Source of the DNA: Chryseobacterium scophthalmum | GTDB lineage: Bacteria; Bacteroidota; Bacteroidia; Flavobacteriales; Weeksellaceae | Reading direction: 5' to 3' | Length of the DNA: 64,000 nucleotides | NCBI RefSeq assembly: GCF_900143185.1 | Contig: NZ_FSRQ01000001.1 | Span: forward strand, 1,364,001-1,428,000 | In this document: positions 26,105-35,627 of the stretch, one piece after another | Layout of the letters: every line of letters begins with the position of its first letter | Position numbering within the stretch: position 1 is the stretch's first letter | The notes under the pieces: generated by a model | Databases searched by the model: none | The model's input: the letters and a program-made list of their open reading frames with translations, nothing else | What the model was told of the DNA's origin: nothing | Position numbers and translations under genes: made by a program

Positions 26105-28537
26105 TTAAAATATCGCAGGATATTTTTGAGGATTTGTTTCATTAAACATGGCATAAATTCTTTCAACCATATCATCAGAAGATGGCTTAGAGAAATAATC
26201 TCCGTCACTTGCATAAGCTGGTCTGTGATCATTTGCAGCAATAGTCAACGGATCAGAATCTAAGAATCTGAAAGCTTTTTGCTTCTCTAAAATCTGTTGC
26301 AAAATAAACGCTGAAGTTCCTCCTTCTACATCTTCGTCGATGACAACCAATCTGTTAGTTCTTTTCACAGATTCAGCAATTTCGTTTGTTAAATCGAAAG
26401 GAATTAAAGACTGAACATCAATAACTTCTGCAGAGATTCCCAATTTTTCAAGTTCTTCCGCTGCTTCCATTACAATTCTCCAAGTCGAACCATATGTTAC
26501 CAAAGTAACATCTTTTCCTTCTTTTGTAACTTCAATTTTTCCAACAGGAACAGTAAATTCACCTAAGTTATCAGGTTGTTTTTCTTTTAATCTGTATCCG
26601 TTTAGACATTCAACAATTACAGCCGGATCGTCACTTTGAAGCATTGTGTTGTAGAATCCTGCAGCTTTCGTTAAGTTTCTAGGAACTAATACCAAAATAC
26701 CTTTTGAAAGGTTCAAAATTCCCGCCATTGGAGAACCTGAATGCCAAACTCCTTCTAATCTGTGACCTCTTGTTCTGATGATCACAGGTGATTTTTGACC
26801 TCCTTTTGTTCTGTACTGAACCGTCGCCAAATCATCACTCATTCCCTGTAAACAATACAAAATATAGTCTAAATACTGGATCTCTGCGATTGGTCTTAAA
26901 CCTCTCATTGCCATTCCGATTCCCTGACCTAAGATTGTAGCTTCACGGATTCCTGTATCGGCAACACGAACGTCACCATATTTTTCCTGCATTCCTTCAA
27001 GACCTTGGTTTACGTCACCGATATTTCCGGCATCTTCACCAAAGACCAAAGTTTGAGGATATTTTTCAAATATTTTATCGAAATTATTTCTTACCACTAC
27101 TCTTCCGTCTACATCTTCAGAAGCATCCGAATAAACTGGCTTGATCTCCTGAATATTTTCAGCTTTCCACTGAGACTGAGAATACAAATGAGAAGAATAA
27201 TTGTCTTTTTCAACCTCAAAAATCTCATTGTATTTCTGCATCAATTGGCTTCTTTCTGCAGAGTTGGTTCCTCTTGTAGCCAATAAAGATTTTCTCACCA
27301 AATGAAAAACATCTTTCTTCGCTTTTGAAACCAATTTATTGAACTGACTGATATAATTTTCAATTTCAGTATTCTGTCCTTTAAGGTTTTCAACCAAAGG
27401 TAAAACTGAATTGATTAAATCTGTAATTGTTTTCTGGTAATTTTCCCAAGCATTTTTCTGCCCGGCTTTTACCGTTTTTTTAGCTTCATCATCTATTGAA
27501 TCTAGTTCTTCAACAGTTGCCAAAACCTCTTCATTTCCTTCAATCTCGATTGAATAATTTAAAATCCATTCTCTGAATTTCAATAATCCGTCAAACTGAG
27601 ATTCCCAAGACAAACGCTCTTCATTCTTATATCTTTCGTGAGAACCTGAAGTTGAGTGACCTTGAGGCTGCGTAACTTCAATTACGTGAACTACAACAGG
27701 AACGCTTTCCATTCTTGCAAACTGTTCAGCTCTTGCATAAGCATCCAATAATGCAGGATAATCCCAAGCTTTCACCTGAATAATTTCACAACCTTGATTT
27801 TCACCTTCTTTTCTCTGGAAACCACTCAACATTTCAGAAATATCAGCTTTTGCTCTCTGGTTTTTTGTAGGAACCGAAATTCCATAACCATCATCCCAAA
27901 TAGAAACAATCATAGGAACCTGAAGCGCACAAGCAGCATTCAAAGTTTCCCAGAAATGACCTTCTGCTGTAGAAGCATCTCCAATTGTTCCGAAAGCAAT
28001 TTCATTACCTTCCCTTGAGAATTTTTCAGAACCGTCAAATTTTACGGTCTTGTATATTTTTGAAGCCTGCGCCAATCCTAATAATCTAGGCATTTGACCA
28101 GCCGTTGGAGAAATATCAGAAGAAATATTTTTCTGTGCTGTTAAATCTTTCCAGCTTCCGTCTTCATTCAAACTTCTTGTTGCAAAGTGACCATTCATCT
28201 GTCTTCCAGCTGAAGCAGGTTCTCTTTCTACACTTGTATCAGCATACAACTGTGCAAAGAAACTTTCAACCGTCAAAGCATCTGCTGCCAAAGCAAAGGT
28301 TTGATCTCTGTAATATCCTGAACGGAAATCTCCATTTTTGAAAACTTTTGCCATTGCAAGCTGCGGAAGCTCTTTTCCGTCTCCAAAAATTCCAAATTTA
28401 GCTTTTCCGGTAAGTACTTCTCTTCTGCCAAGATAAGACATTTCACGAGAGATTCTTCCTAACTTATAGTCTTCAAGTATTTGATTTTTAAAATCTTGAA
28501 AGGAGATCTGTTGAGTTTCAATATAGGTTGTTTGCAT
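26105..28537 (-). CDS. 2-oxoacid dehydrogenase E1 component, fused alpha and beta subunits
   Basis: Thiamine-diphosphate-dependent E1 of a branched-chain-type 2-oxoacid dehydrogenase, 810 residues from the ATG at 28535-28537 (an upstream TTG would add two). The alpha part (about 1-400) has FRSGYYRDQTFALA, ASAGRQMNGHF and the TPP region FGTIGDASTAEGHFWETLN. The beta part (about 470-805) starts VVVRNNFDKIF and has VFGEDAGNIGDVNQG, EIQYLDYI and SLIPFDLTNEIAESV. The fusion is common in Bacteroidota. It makes acyl-CoA precursors, probably for branched fatty acids; E2 is not in the window. Confidence 0.94.
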   Translation of the reverse strand: MQTTYIETQQISFQDFKNQILEDYKLGRISREMSYLGRREVLTGKAKFGIFGDGKELPQLAMAKVFKNGDFRSGYYRDQTFALAADALTVESFFAQLYADTSVEREPASAGRQMNGHFATRSLNEDGSWKDLTAQKNISSDISPTAGQMPRLLGLAQASKIYKTVKFDGSEKFSREGNEIAFGTIGDASTAEGHFWETLNAACALQVPMIVSIWDDGYGISVPTKNQRAKADISEMLSGFQRKEGENQGCEIIQVKAWDYPALLDAYARAEQFARMESVPVVVHVIEVTQPQGHSTSGSHERYKNEERLSWESQFDGLLKFREWILNYSIEIEGNEEVLATVEELDSIDDEAKKTVKAGQKNAWENYQKTITDLINSVLPLVENLKGQNTEIENYISQFNKLVSKAKKDVFHLVRKSLLATRGTNSAERSQLMQKYNEIFEVEKDNYSSHLYSQSQWKAENIQEIKPVYSDASEDVDGRVVVRNNFDKIFEKYPQTLVFGEDAGNIGDVNQGLEGMQEKYGDVRVADTGIREATILGQGIGMAMRGLRPIAEIQYLDYILYCLQGMSDDLATVQYRTKGGQKSPVIIRTRGHRLEGVWHSGSPMAGILNLSKGILVLVPRNLTKAAGFYNTMLQSDDPAVIVECLNGYRLKEKQPDNLGEFTVPVGKIEVTKEGKDVTLVTYGSTWRIVMEAAEELEKLGISAEVIDVQSLIPFDLTNEIAESVKRTNRLVVIDEDVEGGTSAFILQQILEKQKAFRFLDSDPLTIAANDHRPAYASDGDYFSKPSSDDMVERIYAMFNETNPQKYPAIF

Positions 28538-28675
28538 TGCCAAATATTAAATTAATTTTATTAATGAAGTATTTTGCTAATATACACTTTTTATATTAAT
28601 TTTAATTTTCAATAATGTTTTTTAAAAATTTGATAATCAAGATTATTCTATCTTAATTTTACATAATATAAAAAA

Positions 28676-28972
28676 ATGGAAAAAAAATCGTCTCATATTC
28701 TGAATGCATCCAGCAATTTACTGGGTTTTTCTATGCTGATTATCACCTCACTTAAAATCACAAAAACGAGCCATAACACTTATTTAGATGAATTTGCGGG
28801 AGTTGCATGTGTACTTTTTGCATGCAGCTGTTTTTTATCATTTATGTCAATAAGATCAAAGAAGGAAAAGATGGAGAATAGGTACGAGCAGATTGCGGAT
28901 TATTTATTTTTAACCGCTTTATTTTGTATTGTTTTGTCGGTGATCATGATCACAACAATGATCTTAGATTAA
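28676..28972 (+). CDS. Small membrane protein of unknown function
   Basis: A 98-residue protein with three hydrophobic segments (LLGFSMLIITSL, FAGVACVLFACSCFLSFM, YLFLTALFCIVLSVIMITTM) and a charged loop RSKKEKMENRYEQIAD. It starts at an ATG with an A-rich leader typical of the phylum and stands alone, divergent from the E1 fusion gene. I do not recognise a family. Confidence 0.7.
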   Translation: MEKKSSHILNASSNLLGFSMLIITSLKITKTSHNTYLDEFAGVACVLFACSCFLSFMSIRSKKEKMENRYEQIADYLFLTALFCIVLSVIMITTMILD

Positions 28973-29010
28973 GAACTTATTTAAGATCATTTTAAAATTT
29001 AACCAATCAA

Positions 29011-29081
29011 TATCTCTCGCTGACTTTGCAGATTGCGCTGATTTATTTTAAATCTGCTAAATTTCCCTAATCTTCGAGAAT
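29011..29081. repeat. CAGAT-type interspersed repeat, copy 1
   Basis: TCTCGC...TTTGCAGATTGCGCTGATT...AATCTGCTAAATTTCCCTAATCTTCGAGA, shown in parts, resembles the element at 48294-48365. Its ends (TCTCG and CGAGA) are inverted. It lies between convergent genes. Confidence 0.5.
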
Positions 29082-29102
29082 TAAAATAAACAAAAAAATC
29101 TT

Positions 29103-30080
29103 TTAGAACTTTCTTTCGATAACGTAATCAAGCATTTTATGTAAAGATTCTCTAACCTGAGAATCCGGAAATTCATTAAGAATATCTTTTGCTTTTTGCT
29201 GAAAATCTTTCATTACGGTAATTGCATAGTCTAAACCGCCCGAACTTTTTACAAAAGCGATTAGTTCTTTTACTCGTTTTTGGTCGTTGTTGTAACGCTT
29301 AATTGTATTGAAATAATACTTTCTGTCGGTTTCGCTGGCTATTTTTAAGGTATGAATCAAAGGTAGAGTCATTTTCTGTTCTTTGATATCGATTCCAACT
29401 GGTTTTCCGATGACGTTTGAACTTAAATAGTCAAATAAATCATCTTTGATCTGAAAAGCCATTCCTGTGTATGTACCGAACTGCATCATTTTTTTAGCTA
29501 AATTTTCATCAGCTCCATTTGACAAAGCTCCGATTTCGCAACATGCAGCAATTAAAGTAGCCGTTTTCTGACGGATAATTTCATAATAAACATCTTCGGT
29601 AATATCGAGTTTTCTGGCTTTTTCCAACTGAAGAAGTTCACCTTCAGACATTTCTCTGATGGTTCTGGAAATCACGGAAAGTAAATCATAATCTTTGTGG
29701 TCGGTAGAAAGTAAAACTGCTTTTGAAAGTAAAAAATCACCAACTAAAACCGCAATCTTATTCTTCCACAAAGCATTGATTGAAAAGAAATTACGACGTT
29801 TAAAACTTTCATCCACCACATCATCGTGCACCAAAGTTGCCGTGTGAATCAACTCGATCATTGAAGCGCCACGATATGTTTTTTCGTTGACGTCTCCAAT
29901 CAGTTTTGCACACAAAAACACAAACATTGGACGCATCTGTTTTCCTTTTGTGGTAACAATAAAACGGGTAACTTTATCGAGTAAAGCGACTCTGCTCTGC
30001 ATAGATTCATAAAACTTCTGCTCGAAAAGTTTCATTTCCTCATTGATCGGCTGCTTGATTTCTTCTACAATGTTTGCCAC
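29103..30080 (-). CDS. Polyprenyl diphosphate synthase (long-chain, IspB-like)
   Basis: Trans-isoprenyl diphosphate synthase, 325 residues, which builds the side chain of a quinone (menaquinone in this group). The first aspartate-rich motif is DDVVD at 86-90 in LVHDDVVDESFKRR; the second is KDDLFDY in AFQIKDDLFDYLSS. GKQMRPMFVFLCAKL is the usual substrate-binding stretch. The start is GTG at 30078-30080, chosen because MANIVEEIKQPINEEM agrees with the family and the next ATG would cut it. It is cytoplasmic and stands apart from other quinone genes. Confidence 0.92.
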   Translation of the reverse strand: MANIVEEIKQPINEEMKLFEQKFYESMQSRVALLDKVTRFIVTTKGKQMRPMFVFLCAKLIGDVNEKTYRGASMIELIHTATLVHDDVVDESFKRRNFFSINALWKNKIAVLVGDFLLSKAVLLSTDHKDYDLLSVISRTIREMSEGELLQLEKARKLDITEDVYYEIIRQKTATLIAACCEIGALSNGADENLAKKMMQFGTYTGMAFQIKDDLFDYLSSNVIGKPVGIDIKEQKMTLPLIHTLKIASETDRKYYFNTIKRYNNDQKRVKELIAFVKSSGGLDYAITVMKDFQQKAKDILNEFPDSQVRESLHKMLDYVIERKF

Positions 30081-30152
30081 GAAGTAAGAATGATGGGTGA
30101 GTATTTATTAATTCTCACAAAGATAATTTTTTTCCGCCAATTTTAACAGAAA

Positions 30153-31031
30153 TTAAAGTTGGAGTTTTTCTTTGGGAATAAAATAAAAAAATGGTTTGGT
30201 TTTCTTGATGGGCGAATAAAATTTTTCACCAGAAATATAAATGCCAGTTTCATCAACAGCAATTCCTTCAATCTGACCAATTGTTAAAGCACTTCCCAAA
30301 TAAAGATGTCTTGGTTTTTCTTTGAAAAATATTCCAGATTCAGATTCATTAAAGATATTTAGAAAGACTTCCGTTTTCTTGGTATATCCTACTACATAAA
30401 GCTTTTTATCAAAATAAGATGCGTCTGTAACGACAAAATTTGTTTTGTAAGATTCAACTTTTTCGGCAGCTTGATTTTCAAAATTTTCTGGATCGAGCGT
30501 GTAATGCGTAGTCGATTTTGAAGCCCATTCTTTTGTGAAAATATGTATTTTACCGTTTAAATAAATCATCGATTCCAAATCAAAATCTGTATTGATATTT
30601 TTTGATATAAAATCTTTTTGTTCAGGATAATAAAACGAAATGGTTTTTATCGAATCATTTTGTAACTGATTATTTTGAAAAGGAATTTTATAAATTTTTA
30701 AATGTTGTCGCGTTCCTGCGTTGTTTCCAAAATCACCGATGTAGAAGTTTTCACCATCGTTGGTTAACGCTTCCCAGTCTTTATTATCGGCATTTGTTTT
30801 TAAAACCTTTAAAATTTTTCCTGAGTTTTTATCGATTTCATACAATTCCGCAGGATTCCCGCTGTCGTTGAAGGTGTATAATTTTCCATCAAAAAAATTC
30901 AATCCGGAAGTTTCCTGAATCGAATCGTTGAGAACTGCAATTCTATATTTTTTAAGCTTAAAAATTTCTGCCTGTTGAGAAAAAGCAGTCTGAAAAAAGA
31001 ATAGGATAAATAATAGAATGATCTTCTTCAT
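30153..31031 (-). CDS. Secreted beta-propeller-like hypothetical protein
   Basis: A 292-residue protein with signal peptide (LLFILFFFQTAFSQ). Repeated strand motifs such as ETSGLNFFDGKLYTFNDSG, KDWEALTNDGENFYIGDFGNN, FDLESMIYLNGKIHIF and QIEGIAVDETGIYISGE suggest a five- or six-bladed propeller. The D/WEAL, DLESM and IEGIAV acidic motifs recur once per blade, perhaps binding metal. I do not recognise a named family. It is 72 bases downstream of the polyprenyl synthase. Confidence 0.75.
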   Translation of the reverse strand: MKKIILLFILFFFQTAFSQQAEIFKLKKYRIAVLNDSIQETSGLNFFDGKLYTFNDSGNPAELYEIDKNSGKILKVLKTNADNKDWEALTNDGENFYIGDFGNNAGTRQHLKIYKIPFQNNQLQNDSIKTISFYYPEQKDFISKNINTDFDLESMIYLNGKIHIFTKEWASKSTTHYTLDPENFENQAAEKVESYKTNFVVTDASYFDKKLYVVGYTKKTEVFLNIFNESESGIFFKEKPRHLYLGSALTIGQIEGIAVDETGIYISGEKFYSPIKKTKPFFYFIPKEKLQL

Positions 31032-31113
31032 TCTACAAAAATAAGATTTTAAGTATAAACGAACTGTTAAGAATAATCAAAAACCTTTAGAAAAGATATT
31101 GATTAAATAGAAT

Positions 31114-32148
31114 TTAGTCGGTAACTTTATTGGCTAACTGCCCACAAGCTGCATCAATATCACCTCCTCTACTTTTACGGATCATAACGGTAATTCCGGC
31201 ATTTTCAAGCTGACGAACATAGTTGTCTTCGGCTTTTTTGTTACACTGGTCGTATTTTCCGTCCCCGATTGGGTTGTATTGAATTAAATTTACTTTAGAA
31301 GGAACTTGTTTGCAATATCTAATTAAAGCTTTAATGTCTTCATCGCCATCATTAATTCCTTTCCAGACACAATATTCAAAAGTAATGACTGAGCCTGTTT
31401 TTTTGTACCAATATTGAAGAGACTCCATAATATCCGTCAACGGGAATTTATCCGAGAACGGCATGATTTCGTTACGTTTCACTTCAATCGCTGAGTGAAG
31501 TGATAAGGCTAATTTCACACGCAAATCATCATCTGCGAGCATTTTTATCATCTTCGGAAGTCCGGATGTAGAAACGGTAATTCTTCTTGGTGACATTCCC
31601 AAACCTTCCGGTTGAGTAATTTTTCTGATGGCTTCAACCACATTTTTGTAATTCATCATCGGCTCTCCCATTCCCATAAATACGATATTGGAAAGCGGTC
31701 TGTTAAAATACATTTTGCTTTGGCTGTCGATTAAGGCAACCTGATCTACGATTTCAGCCACTTCAAGATTTCTCATTCTTTTGAGTCTTGCTGTTGCGCA
31801 AAATTCGCAGTTTAAAGAACATCCCACCTGTGAAGAAACACAAGCTGTCGTTCTGGTTTCTGTGGGAATTAAAACAGATTCTACCAATAAACCATCGTGA
31901 AGCTTCACTCCGTTTTTTATGGTTCCGTCTGTACTCTTCTGAAGCTGATCTACAGAAACAGGATTGATGGTATATTCCTCAGAAATTCTGTCACGAAGCT
32001 GCTTTGAAAGATTCGTCATCTCCTCTATTGAATGTAGGTTTTTGCTCCACAGCCAATCGTAAACCTGTTTCGCACGAAACGGTTTTTCTCCTAAAGACCC
32101 AAAATAATCTTTGAGTTGGTCGAGGGATAGAGTTCTTATATCTTTCAT
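31114..32148 (-). CDS. rlmN: 23S rRNA (adenine2503-C2)/tRNA methyltransferase, radical SAM
   Basis: Radical SAM methylase of A2503 in 23S rRNA and of A37 in some tRNAs, 344 residues from the ATG at 32146-32148. A longer frame to 32199 adds an intergenic-type segment. The cluster motif CSLNCEFCATA (CxxxCxxC) is clear; the catalytic cysteines are in TTACVSSQVGCS and near the end in GGDIDAACGQL. VFMGMGEPMMNY and ITVSTSGLP are also standard. It is downstream of queA; both modify RNA, separated by a hairpin-rich gap. Confidence 0.96.
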   Translation of the reverse strand: MKDIRTLSLDQLKDYFGSLGEKPFRAKQVYDWLWSKNLHSIEEMTNLSKQLRDRISEEYTINPVSVDQLQKSTDGTIKNGVKLHDGLLVESVLIPTETRTTACVSSQVGCSLNCEFCATARLKRMRNLEVAEIVDQVALIDSQSKMYFNRPLSNIVFMGMGEPMMNYKNVVEAIRKITQPEGLGMSPRRITVSTSGLPKMIKMLADDDLRVKLALSLHSAIEVKRNEIMPFSDKFPLTDIMESLQYWYKKTGSVITFEYCVWKGINDGDEDIKALIRYCKQVPSKVNLIQYNPIGDGKYDQCNKKAEDNYVRQLENAGITVMIRKSRGGDIDAACGQLANKVTD

Positions 32149-32166
32149 TGTAAGATTGTAGATTTT

Positions 32167-32209
32167 AGGTTTTAGGTTGCAGATAACTAATACCTGCAAC
32201 CTTTTACCT
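32167..32209. repeat. Intergenic hairpin between queA and rlmN
   Basis: AGGTTGCAG (32174-32182) and CTGCAACCT (32194-32202) form a perfect 9-bp stem with an 11-base loop; the pairing resumes after a TTT/TTT mismatch (AGGT with ACCT). There is no T run long enough to make termination certain. Confidence 0.55.
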
Positions 32210-32219
32210 TATATCTTAA

Positions 32220-33269
32220 TTAAATAATCAACATTGCATCACCGTAAGAATAGAATTTATACTTTTCTTTTACGGCTTCTTCATAGGCATGCATTAGGAA
32301 ATCTTTTCCAGCAAATGCAGCGATCATCATCATCAAAGTAGACTTTGGTGTATGGAAATTGGTAATCATTGTGTTAGCAATTCCAAAATCGTGTGGCGGA
32401 TAAATAAATTTATTAGTCCAACCATTGAAAGCTGAAATTTTTCTGTTTGAAGAAACAGAAGTTTCAATTGCTCTCATCGTTGTAGTTCCTACTGCACAAA
32501 CTCTTCTGTTTTCCTGAACAGCTTTGTTGATGATTTCAGCATTTTTTTCATCGATGATAATCTCTTCAGATTCCATTTTATGCTTTGAAAGATCTTCCAC
32601 CTCGATTGGGTTGAAAGTTCCTAATCCAACGTGAAGCGTTACCTCAGCAAAGTCAATTCCTTTGATTTCTAATCTTTTCATCAAATGCTTAGAGAAGTGC
32701 AAACCTGCAGTTGGTGCTGCTACAGCTCCTTCTACTTTTGCATAAATCGTCTGATATCTTTCAGCATCTTCTGGCTCTACGTCTCTTTTGATATATTTAG
32801 GAAGCGGTGTTTCTCCTAATTCTTTCAATTTAGATCTGAATTCTTCATAAGAACCATCAAATAAGAATCTTAAAGTTCTACCTCTTGAAGTTGTGTTATC
32901 GATCACCTCAGCAACCAAAGATTCATCTTCAGTAAAGAATAATTTATTACCAATTCTTATTTTTCTTGCAGGATCTACCAAAACATCCCAAACACGAGTT
33001 TCTTTATCTAGTTCTCTCAACAAGAAAACTTCAATTTTAGCTCCTGTTTTTTCTTTATTTCCGTAAAGACGAGCCGGGAAAACTTTAGTATTATTGAAAA
33101 TGAACAAATCTTTCTCGTCGAAATAATCTACTACGTCTTTGAATAATTTATGTTCTATAGTTTGAGCTTTTCTATCAAGAACCATAAGCCTTGATTCATC
33201 TCTATGTTCAGACGGATGCTCAGCTAATAATTCTTCAGGGAGATCAAAATTAAAATCGGATGTCTTCAT
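32220..33269 (-). CDS. queA: S-adenosylmethionine:tRNA ribosyltransferase-isomerase
   Basis: Queuosine pathway enzyme that transfers and isomerises ribose from SAM to the 7-aminomethyl-7-deazaguanine in tRNA. The 349-residue protein begins [19 protein letters not shown] and contains [47 protein letters not shown] and [19 protein letters not shown], all characteristic. Cytoplasmic. It is followed by rlmN 71 bases downstream in the same direction, so a tRNA/rRNA modification pair is plausible. Confidence 0.97.
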   Translation of the reverse strand: MKTSDFNFDLPEELLAEHPSEHRDESRLMVLDRKAQTIEHKLFKDVVDYFDEKDLFIFNNTKVFPARLYGNKEKTGAKIEVFLLRELDKETRVWDVLVDPARKIRIGNKLFFTEDESLVAEVIDNTTSRGRTLRFLFDGSYEEFRSKLKELGETPLPKYIKRDVEPEDAERYQTIYAKVEGAVAAPTAGLHFSKHLMKRLEIKGIDFAEVTLHVGLGTFNPIEVEDLSKHKMESEEIIIDEKNAEIINKAVQENRRVCAVGTTTMRAIETSVSSNRKISAFNGWTNKFIYPPHDFGIANTMITNFHTPKSTLMMMIAAFAGKDFLMHAYEEAVKEKYKFYSYGDAMLII

Positions 33270-33469
33270 TTTTTAAATTACGGTTTAAAAATTATTTGAA
33301 ATTACATGGTGTAATTTTCGAGGTGCAAATATACAACATTCTATACCCCTTTGTCAAGTGTTTATTTCACTCCTCTTTATTCATGATGGTTAGAGGCTAG
33401 AAATTTTATTATTTTTAATGTATTATCGTCTAAAAAATGATTATTTTGGCTTAATCAAAAATATATACG

Positions 33470-34162
33470 ATGAGCAAATATTCTATTGAATCTTTTGTAA
33501 ATGAAACAAAAGAAAACCCTCTTGAAAGAGATTATTTCGAACTGGAAAAACCAGCACTTTTAGAAATCAATTTAAATAATCAGGCGGTCTGGACAAAAAC
33601 AGGAAGCATGGTTGGTTATATCGGCAATATCAATTTTGAAAGACAGGGAATGCTTTCGGGCGGACTTGGGAATTTATTGAAAAAAGCAATCAGCGGTGAA
33701 GGTTCTAAGCTGATGAAAGCCGAAGGAACCGGAAAACTGTACGTTGCAGATGATGGAAAAAAAGTAAGGATTTTATATCTAAATAATGAAACAGTTTGTG
33801 TGAACGGAAATGATGTTTTGGCACACGAACAAAGTATAAAAAGTGATATCACCATGCTGAAAAGCATTGCCGGAGTAATGTCAGGCGGATTGTTTCAGGT
33901 AAAACTTTCAGGAACTGGACATGTCGCAATAACCACTCATGGTGAACCTTTAACTTTATTGGTCACTCCGGATGCACCGGTTTTCACAGATCCAAATGCA
34001 ACAGTAGCCTGGTCTGGAAATTTAAGTCCTGAACTAAAAACCAATGTTTCTTTTAAAAGTTTAATTGGAAGAGGAAGCGGTGAAGAATTTCAGATGAAGT
34101 TTTCTGGTAATGGATGGGTTTTGATACAGCCTTATGAGGAGGTTTATGTGGTAGCGAAGTAA
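33470..34162 (+). CDS. AIM24 family protein
   Basis: A 230-residue cytoplasmic protein of the AIM24 beta-sandwich family: NNQAVWTKTGSMVGYIGNINF at the start, then GTGKLYVADDGKKV, GVMSGGLFQVKLSGTGHVAITTHG (here in two parts: GVMSGGLFQVKLSG and TGHVAITTHG) and MKFSGNGWVLIQPYEE near the end. The yeast namesake is mitochondrial; the bacterial role is not defined. It is a single gene that ends at a strong hairpin shared with the convergent neighbour. Confidence 0.9.
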   Translation: MSKYSIESFVNETKENPLERDYFELEKPALLEINLNNQAVWTKTGSMVGYIGNINFERQGMLSGGLGNLLKKAISGEGSKLMKAEGTGKLYVADDGKKVRILYLNNETVCVNGNDVLAHEQSIKSDITMLKSIAGVMSGGLFQVKLSGTGHVAITTHGEPLTLLVTPDAPVFTDPNATVAWSGNLSPELKTNVSFKSLIGRGSGEEFQMKFSGNGWVLIQPYEEVYVVAK

Positions 34163-34182
34163 TTTACTATTATATATCATTA

Positions 34183-34214
34183 AAAAATGTCAACCAAGTT
34201 TGGTTGACATTTTT
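34183..34214. terminator. Bidirectional terminator
   Basis: A perfect inverted repeat AAAAATGTCAACCAA-GT-TTGGTTGACATTTTT lies between convergent genes; its right end touches the stop codon of the gene at 34214. A and T runs on the two sides allow use in both directions. Confidence 0.85.
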
Positions 34215-34891
34215 TAGTCTTCGAAATCTGACCAATTAGTAGATTCTTTTAAAACTTTAGGTACCTCTACAGTCAAGTCGATTTTTTGAATTAATTCAAA
34301 AAAATTGGATCTATTATATTTAGAATTGTATTTATAATCAACACTTCTAACTATATATTTTTGATTCTGATGAAGCAAATTCTTTAATTGTTTTTCAGCT
34401 TCACGTGTAATTATATGATCTATTCTAAAATCAAGGTATTCAAAATCTGCAGTTTCTAGATTAACAACTGCTTCAATTACTTTCTTTTTCCGTTTTGAAT
34501 CCTTGAAAACAACAAAACTATATTTCAAAGAATCAAGTTTTTTAATATCAAAGACTTCTTTTCCATTATAAATAATTTTAGGATAGTAATCTTGATTAAT
34601 TTTTCGAGAATGCTTATAGATAAAATTTAATTGTTCTCCTACTTTTTTAACTTTAAAAACATGTTTTAAGCTATAATCCTCTGAATATAGTACTGCAATA
34701 ACCTTGTCATTATAACTCTCTAAGTTAAGCTTGGTATCGGTTTTTACATTGTAAAACCATTCTTTGCTCCAAACCTTTTTTTTAGGCAATTGATGCTCCG
34801 ATTTTTCTCTGATGAAGTAATCAAACTGATATTCCTGAGAATATTTAAATATCGAGATCAAACAAAATAACAATAAAATACTTTTTTTCAT
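34214..34891 (-). CDS. Secreted hypothetical protein, paralog of the upstream gene
   Basis: A 225-residue protein from the ATG at 34889-34891, chosen because a signal peptide (MKKSILLLFCLISIFKYSQ) starts there; the frame continues upstream to 34984 without good coding features. The mature part opens YQFDYFIREKS and ends with a segment like that of the next gene (QKYIVRSVDYKYNSKYN). Both share the order of signal, FDYRF/FDYFI strand, variable beta-rich middle and C-terminal YI(I/V)(T/R)S motif, so they are tandem paralogs. Function unknown. Confidence 0.72.
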   Translation of the reverse strand: MKKSILLLFCLISIFKYSQEYQFDYFIREKSEHQLPKKKVWSKEWFYNVKTDTKLNLESYNDKVIAVLYSEDYSLKHVFKVKKVGEQLNFIYKHSRKINQDYYPKIIYNGKEVFDIKKLDSLKYSFVVFKDSKRKKKVIEAVVNLETADFEYLDFRIDHIITREAEKQLKNLLHQNQKYIVRSVDYKYNSKYNRSNFFELIQKIDLTVEVPKVLKESTNWSDFED

Positions 34892-34946
34892 GCAAAAAGT
34901 TGGAAAATCTACACATAATTTTGCAACTAATATATTATTATATTTT

Positions 34947-35573
34947 TTATCTAATAACCCTATTAATTTTTTCATATTTAACAAGTTTCACACCTTTGAC
35001 ATTATATCCATTTGTATAATTCCTTTCTAAAGAAGTTATTATATAATTACTATTTCCTCTTAACTGTATCAGTTTTTGTCTAAAGGCATTTAAAATCTTT
35101 TGCGGGGTTATGTTTCCTAAATCTAATTTATAGAAATATAATAGATCTTTTTCTGATTTTTGTAATATAATTTTTAATTCAAGATTAGCTTCTTCCTTTT
35201 CTGATTTAAATGTTCTTATTGCAAATATGTCTTTTTCTACTTCTTTAATTTCGATAATTTCAGTCTCTTTATTTTCACTTTCAATAAAACTTTCTCTTCC
35301 TGTATATTTATAAAGCACTTCGTTATTTTTTGATTTGTCTAAGAAATAGATTGTCATTCCTTTATCGTAATCAAACAATCTAACTTCATTAGTTTTATAA
35401 CGGTAAATAAAATAATTAGGATTTTGCGTATTTATAAGAATTTCTGTATCGAAATAATTATTATTATCAGATTTTTCATCAGAATTTTTAACTAAAAATC
35501 TATAGTCAAAGCTATACTGCGAAAAAACAAAGCTTGAAATAAAACAAAACAGTAGCAAAAAATTTTTCTTCAT
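34947..35573 (-). CDS. Secreted hypothetical protein, paralog of the downstream gene
   Basis: A 208-residue protein from the ATG at 35571-35573 (MKKNFLLLFCFISSFVFSQ signal peptide; a longer frame to 35594 adds seven residues). It opens YSFDYRFLVKNSDEK and ends NSNYIITSLERNYTNGYNVKG, matching the layout of the gene at 34214-34891. Highly charged and beta-rich; probably periplasmic or surface-exposed. I recognise no named family. Confidence 0.72.
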   Translation of the reverse strand: MKKNFLLLFCFISSFVFSQYSFDYRFLVKNSDEKSDNNNYFDTEILINTQNPNYFIYRYKTNEVRLFDYDKGMTIYFLDKSKNNEVLYKYTGRESFIESENKETEIIEIKEVEKDIFAIRTFKSEKEEANLELKIILQKSEKDLLYFYKLDLGNITPQKILNAFRQKLIQLRGNSNYIITSLERNYTNGYNVKGVKLVKYEKINRVIR

Positions 35574-35627
35574 ATAAAAGTATTTGTGAAACACAAATAT
35601 ATCTTTTTAATTGGAAATGTTTATAGT

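Noticed and set aside
32149..32199. Longer N-terminus of RlmN
   Set aside because: The added residues are translated from a hairpin-rich spacer; MKDIRTLSLDQLKDYF is the family start.
34892..34984. Longer N-terminus of the secreted protein at 34214
   Set aside because: The signal peptide begins at 34891; the extension starts with TTG and puts 31 residues before it.
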